Below are positions 63,608-64,000 of a stretch of DNA of 64,000 nt, in pieces; within the stretch, counting starts at the first letter, position 1; every line of letters starts with the position of its first letter. The stretch lies in NCBI GenBank assembly GCA_015066245.1, contig SVOS01000004.1, positions 84,132 to 148,131 of the forward strand. The letters run 5' to 3'. This stretch comes from Oscillospiraceae bacterium. Lineage in GTDB: Bacteria; Bacillota; Clostridia; Oscillospirales; Acutalibacteraceae. Both the position numbers and the translations under genes were made by a program. The notes under the pieces are model-generated. The model was given only the letters and a program-made list of their open reading frames with translations, was not told the origin of the DNA and made no database searches.

Positions 63608-64000
63608 TTAATCTCTATTTGCAAGAATTTTTAGCGGATTGTATCGCATAATGAACGATACCGATGCCATACTTGCCACGAGTGTCAAAAGCAATCCCAC
63701 ACCGAGCATTTGAAATACAACGGTCAGATTCATTGCAGAGTTTACCTCAGTAATATAATTTTCTGCACTACCCAACATGTTCTCAAAGGGATTCTTTCCG
63801 CCACCCATATCATCGGGAACATCCGACGGCATATCTCCGCCGGGCATACCGGGCATTCCGCCGCCGAAATTACCGGGGCGTCCAAAGTTCTCGTCCATTT
63901 GTGTTTGCTGTGAATTTTGACTTTCTACCTGACCTGCCAAAAGTGCATTGGTAACCGGAACAGAGCTTACCGCACCGATACCTGCGCCGATGATGACGGC
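63608..64000 (-). CDS. ABC transporter permease (MacB/FtsX-like), C-terminal part; continues beyond window
   Basis: Frame open to the right edge; Gly/Met/Pro/Asp-rich segment then TM helix and MRYNPLKILANRD C-terminus typical of FtsX-family permeases. Confidence 0.8.
   Translation of the reverse strand, partial: AVIIGAGIGAVSSVPVTNALLAGQVESQNSQQTQMDENFGRPGNFGGGMPGMPGGDMPSDVPDDMGGGKNPFENMLGSAENYITEVNSAMNLTVVFQMLGVGLLLTLVASMASVSFIMRYNPLKILANRD

Noticed and set aside
1-64000. Prophage, transposon or defence island
   Set aside because: No integrase, transposase, phage structural, restriction-modification or known defence genes were recognised in the ORFs.

Overview
This 64 kb window looks like chromosome of an anaerobic Firmicute (Clostridia, possibly Oscillospirales; taxonomy inferred from gene content only). 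It is gene-dense and mostly housekeeping. From left to right: a partial capEFG-type UDP-FucNAc pathway; a glycosyltransferase; a small XRE regulator/membrane protein locus; a Na/Pi cotransporter; M18 aminopeptidase and sfsA; type III glutamine synthetase; a fakB-fakA-plsY-activase cluster; an XRE/DUF3169-like pair and an ABC transporter; tRNA(CAU); a TPP-riboswitch/thiT unit; pyrR; glyS; rpmG-secE-nusG-rplKAJL with an L10 leader; a 10-gene trimeric [FeFe]-hydrogenase operon with an embedded HydS-like/DRTGG/PHP/GHKL module; alr-polA-LMW PTP-rimI-tsaD; pckG; ruvX; a znuA-like gene; an AMP-dependent ligase; threonine aldolase; azlCD; a cysK/nucleotidyltransferase pair; and a two-component system plus ABC transporter cut by the right edge. 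No CRISPR array or prophage was seen. The observations most worth follow-up are: (1) an unannotated ~210-nt structured RNA candidate with its own consensus promoter and terminator between cysK and the histidine kinase; (2) the regulatory/sensory module inside the hydrogenase operon, with a Rex-like site on its -10; (3) two XRE loci with paired palindromic operators on perfect promoters; (4) a degenerate intergenic repeat family in at least three places. All calls come from reading the sequence and supplied ORFs; no database search or folding program was run.
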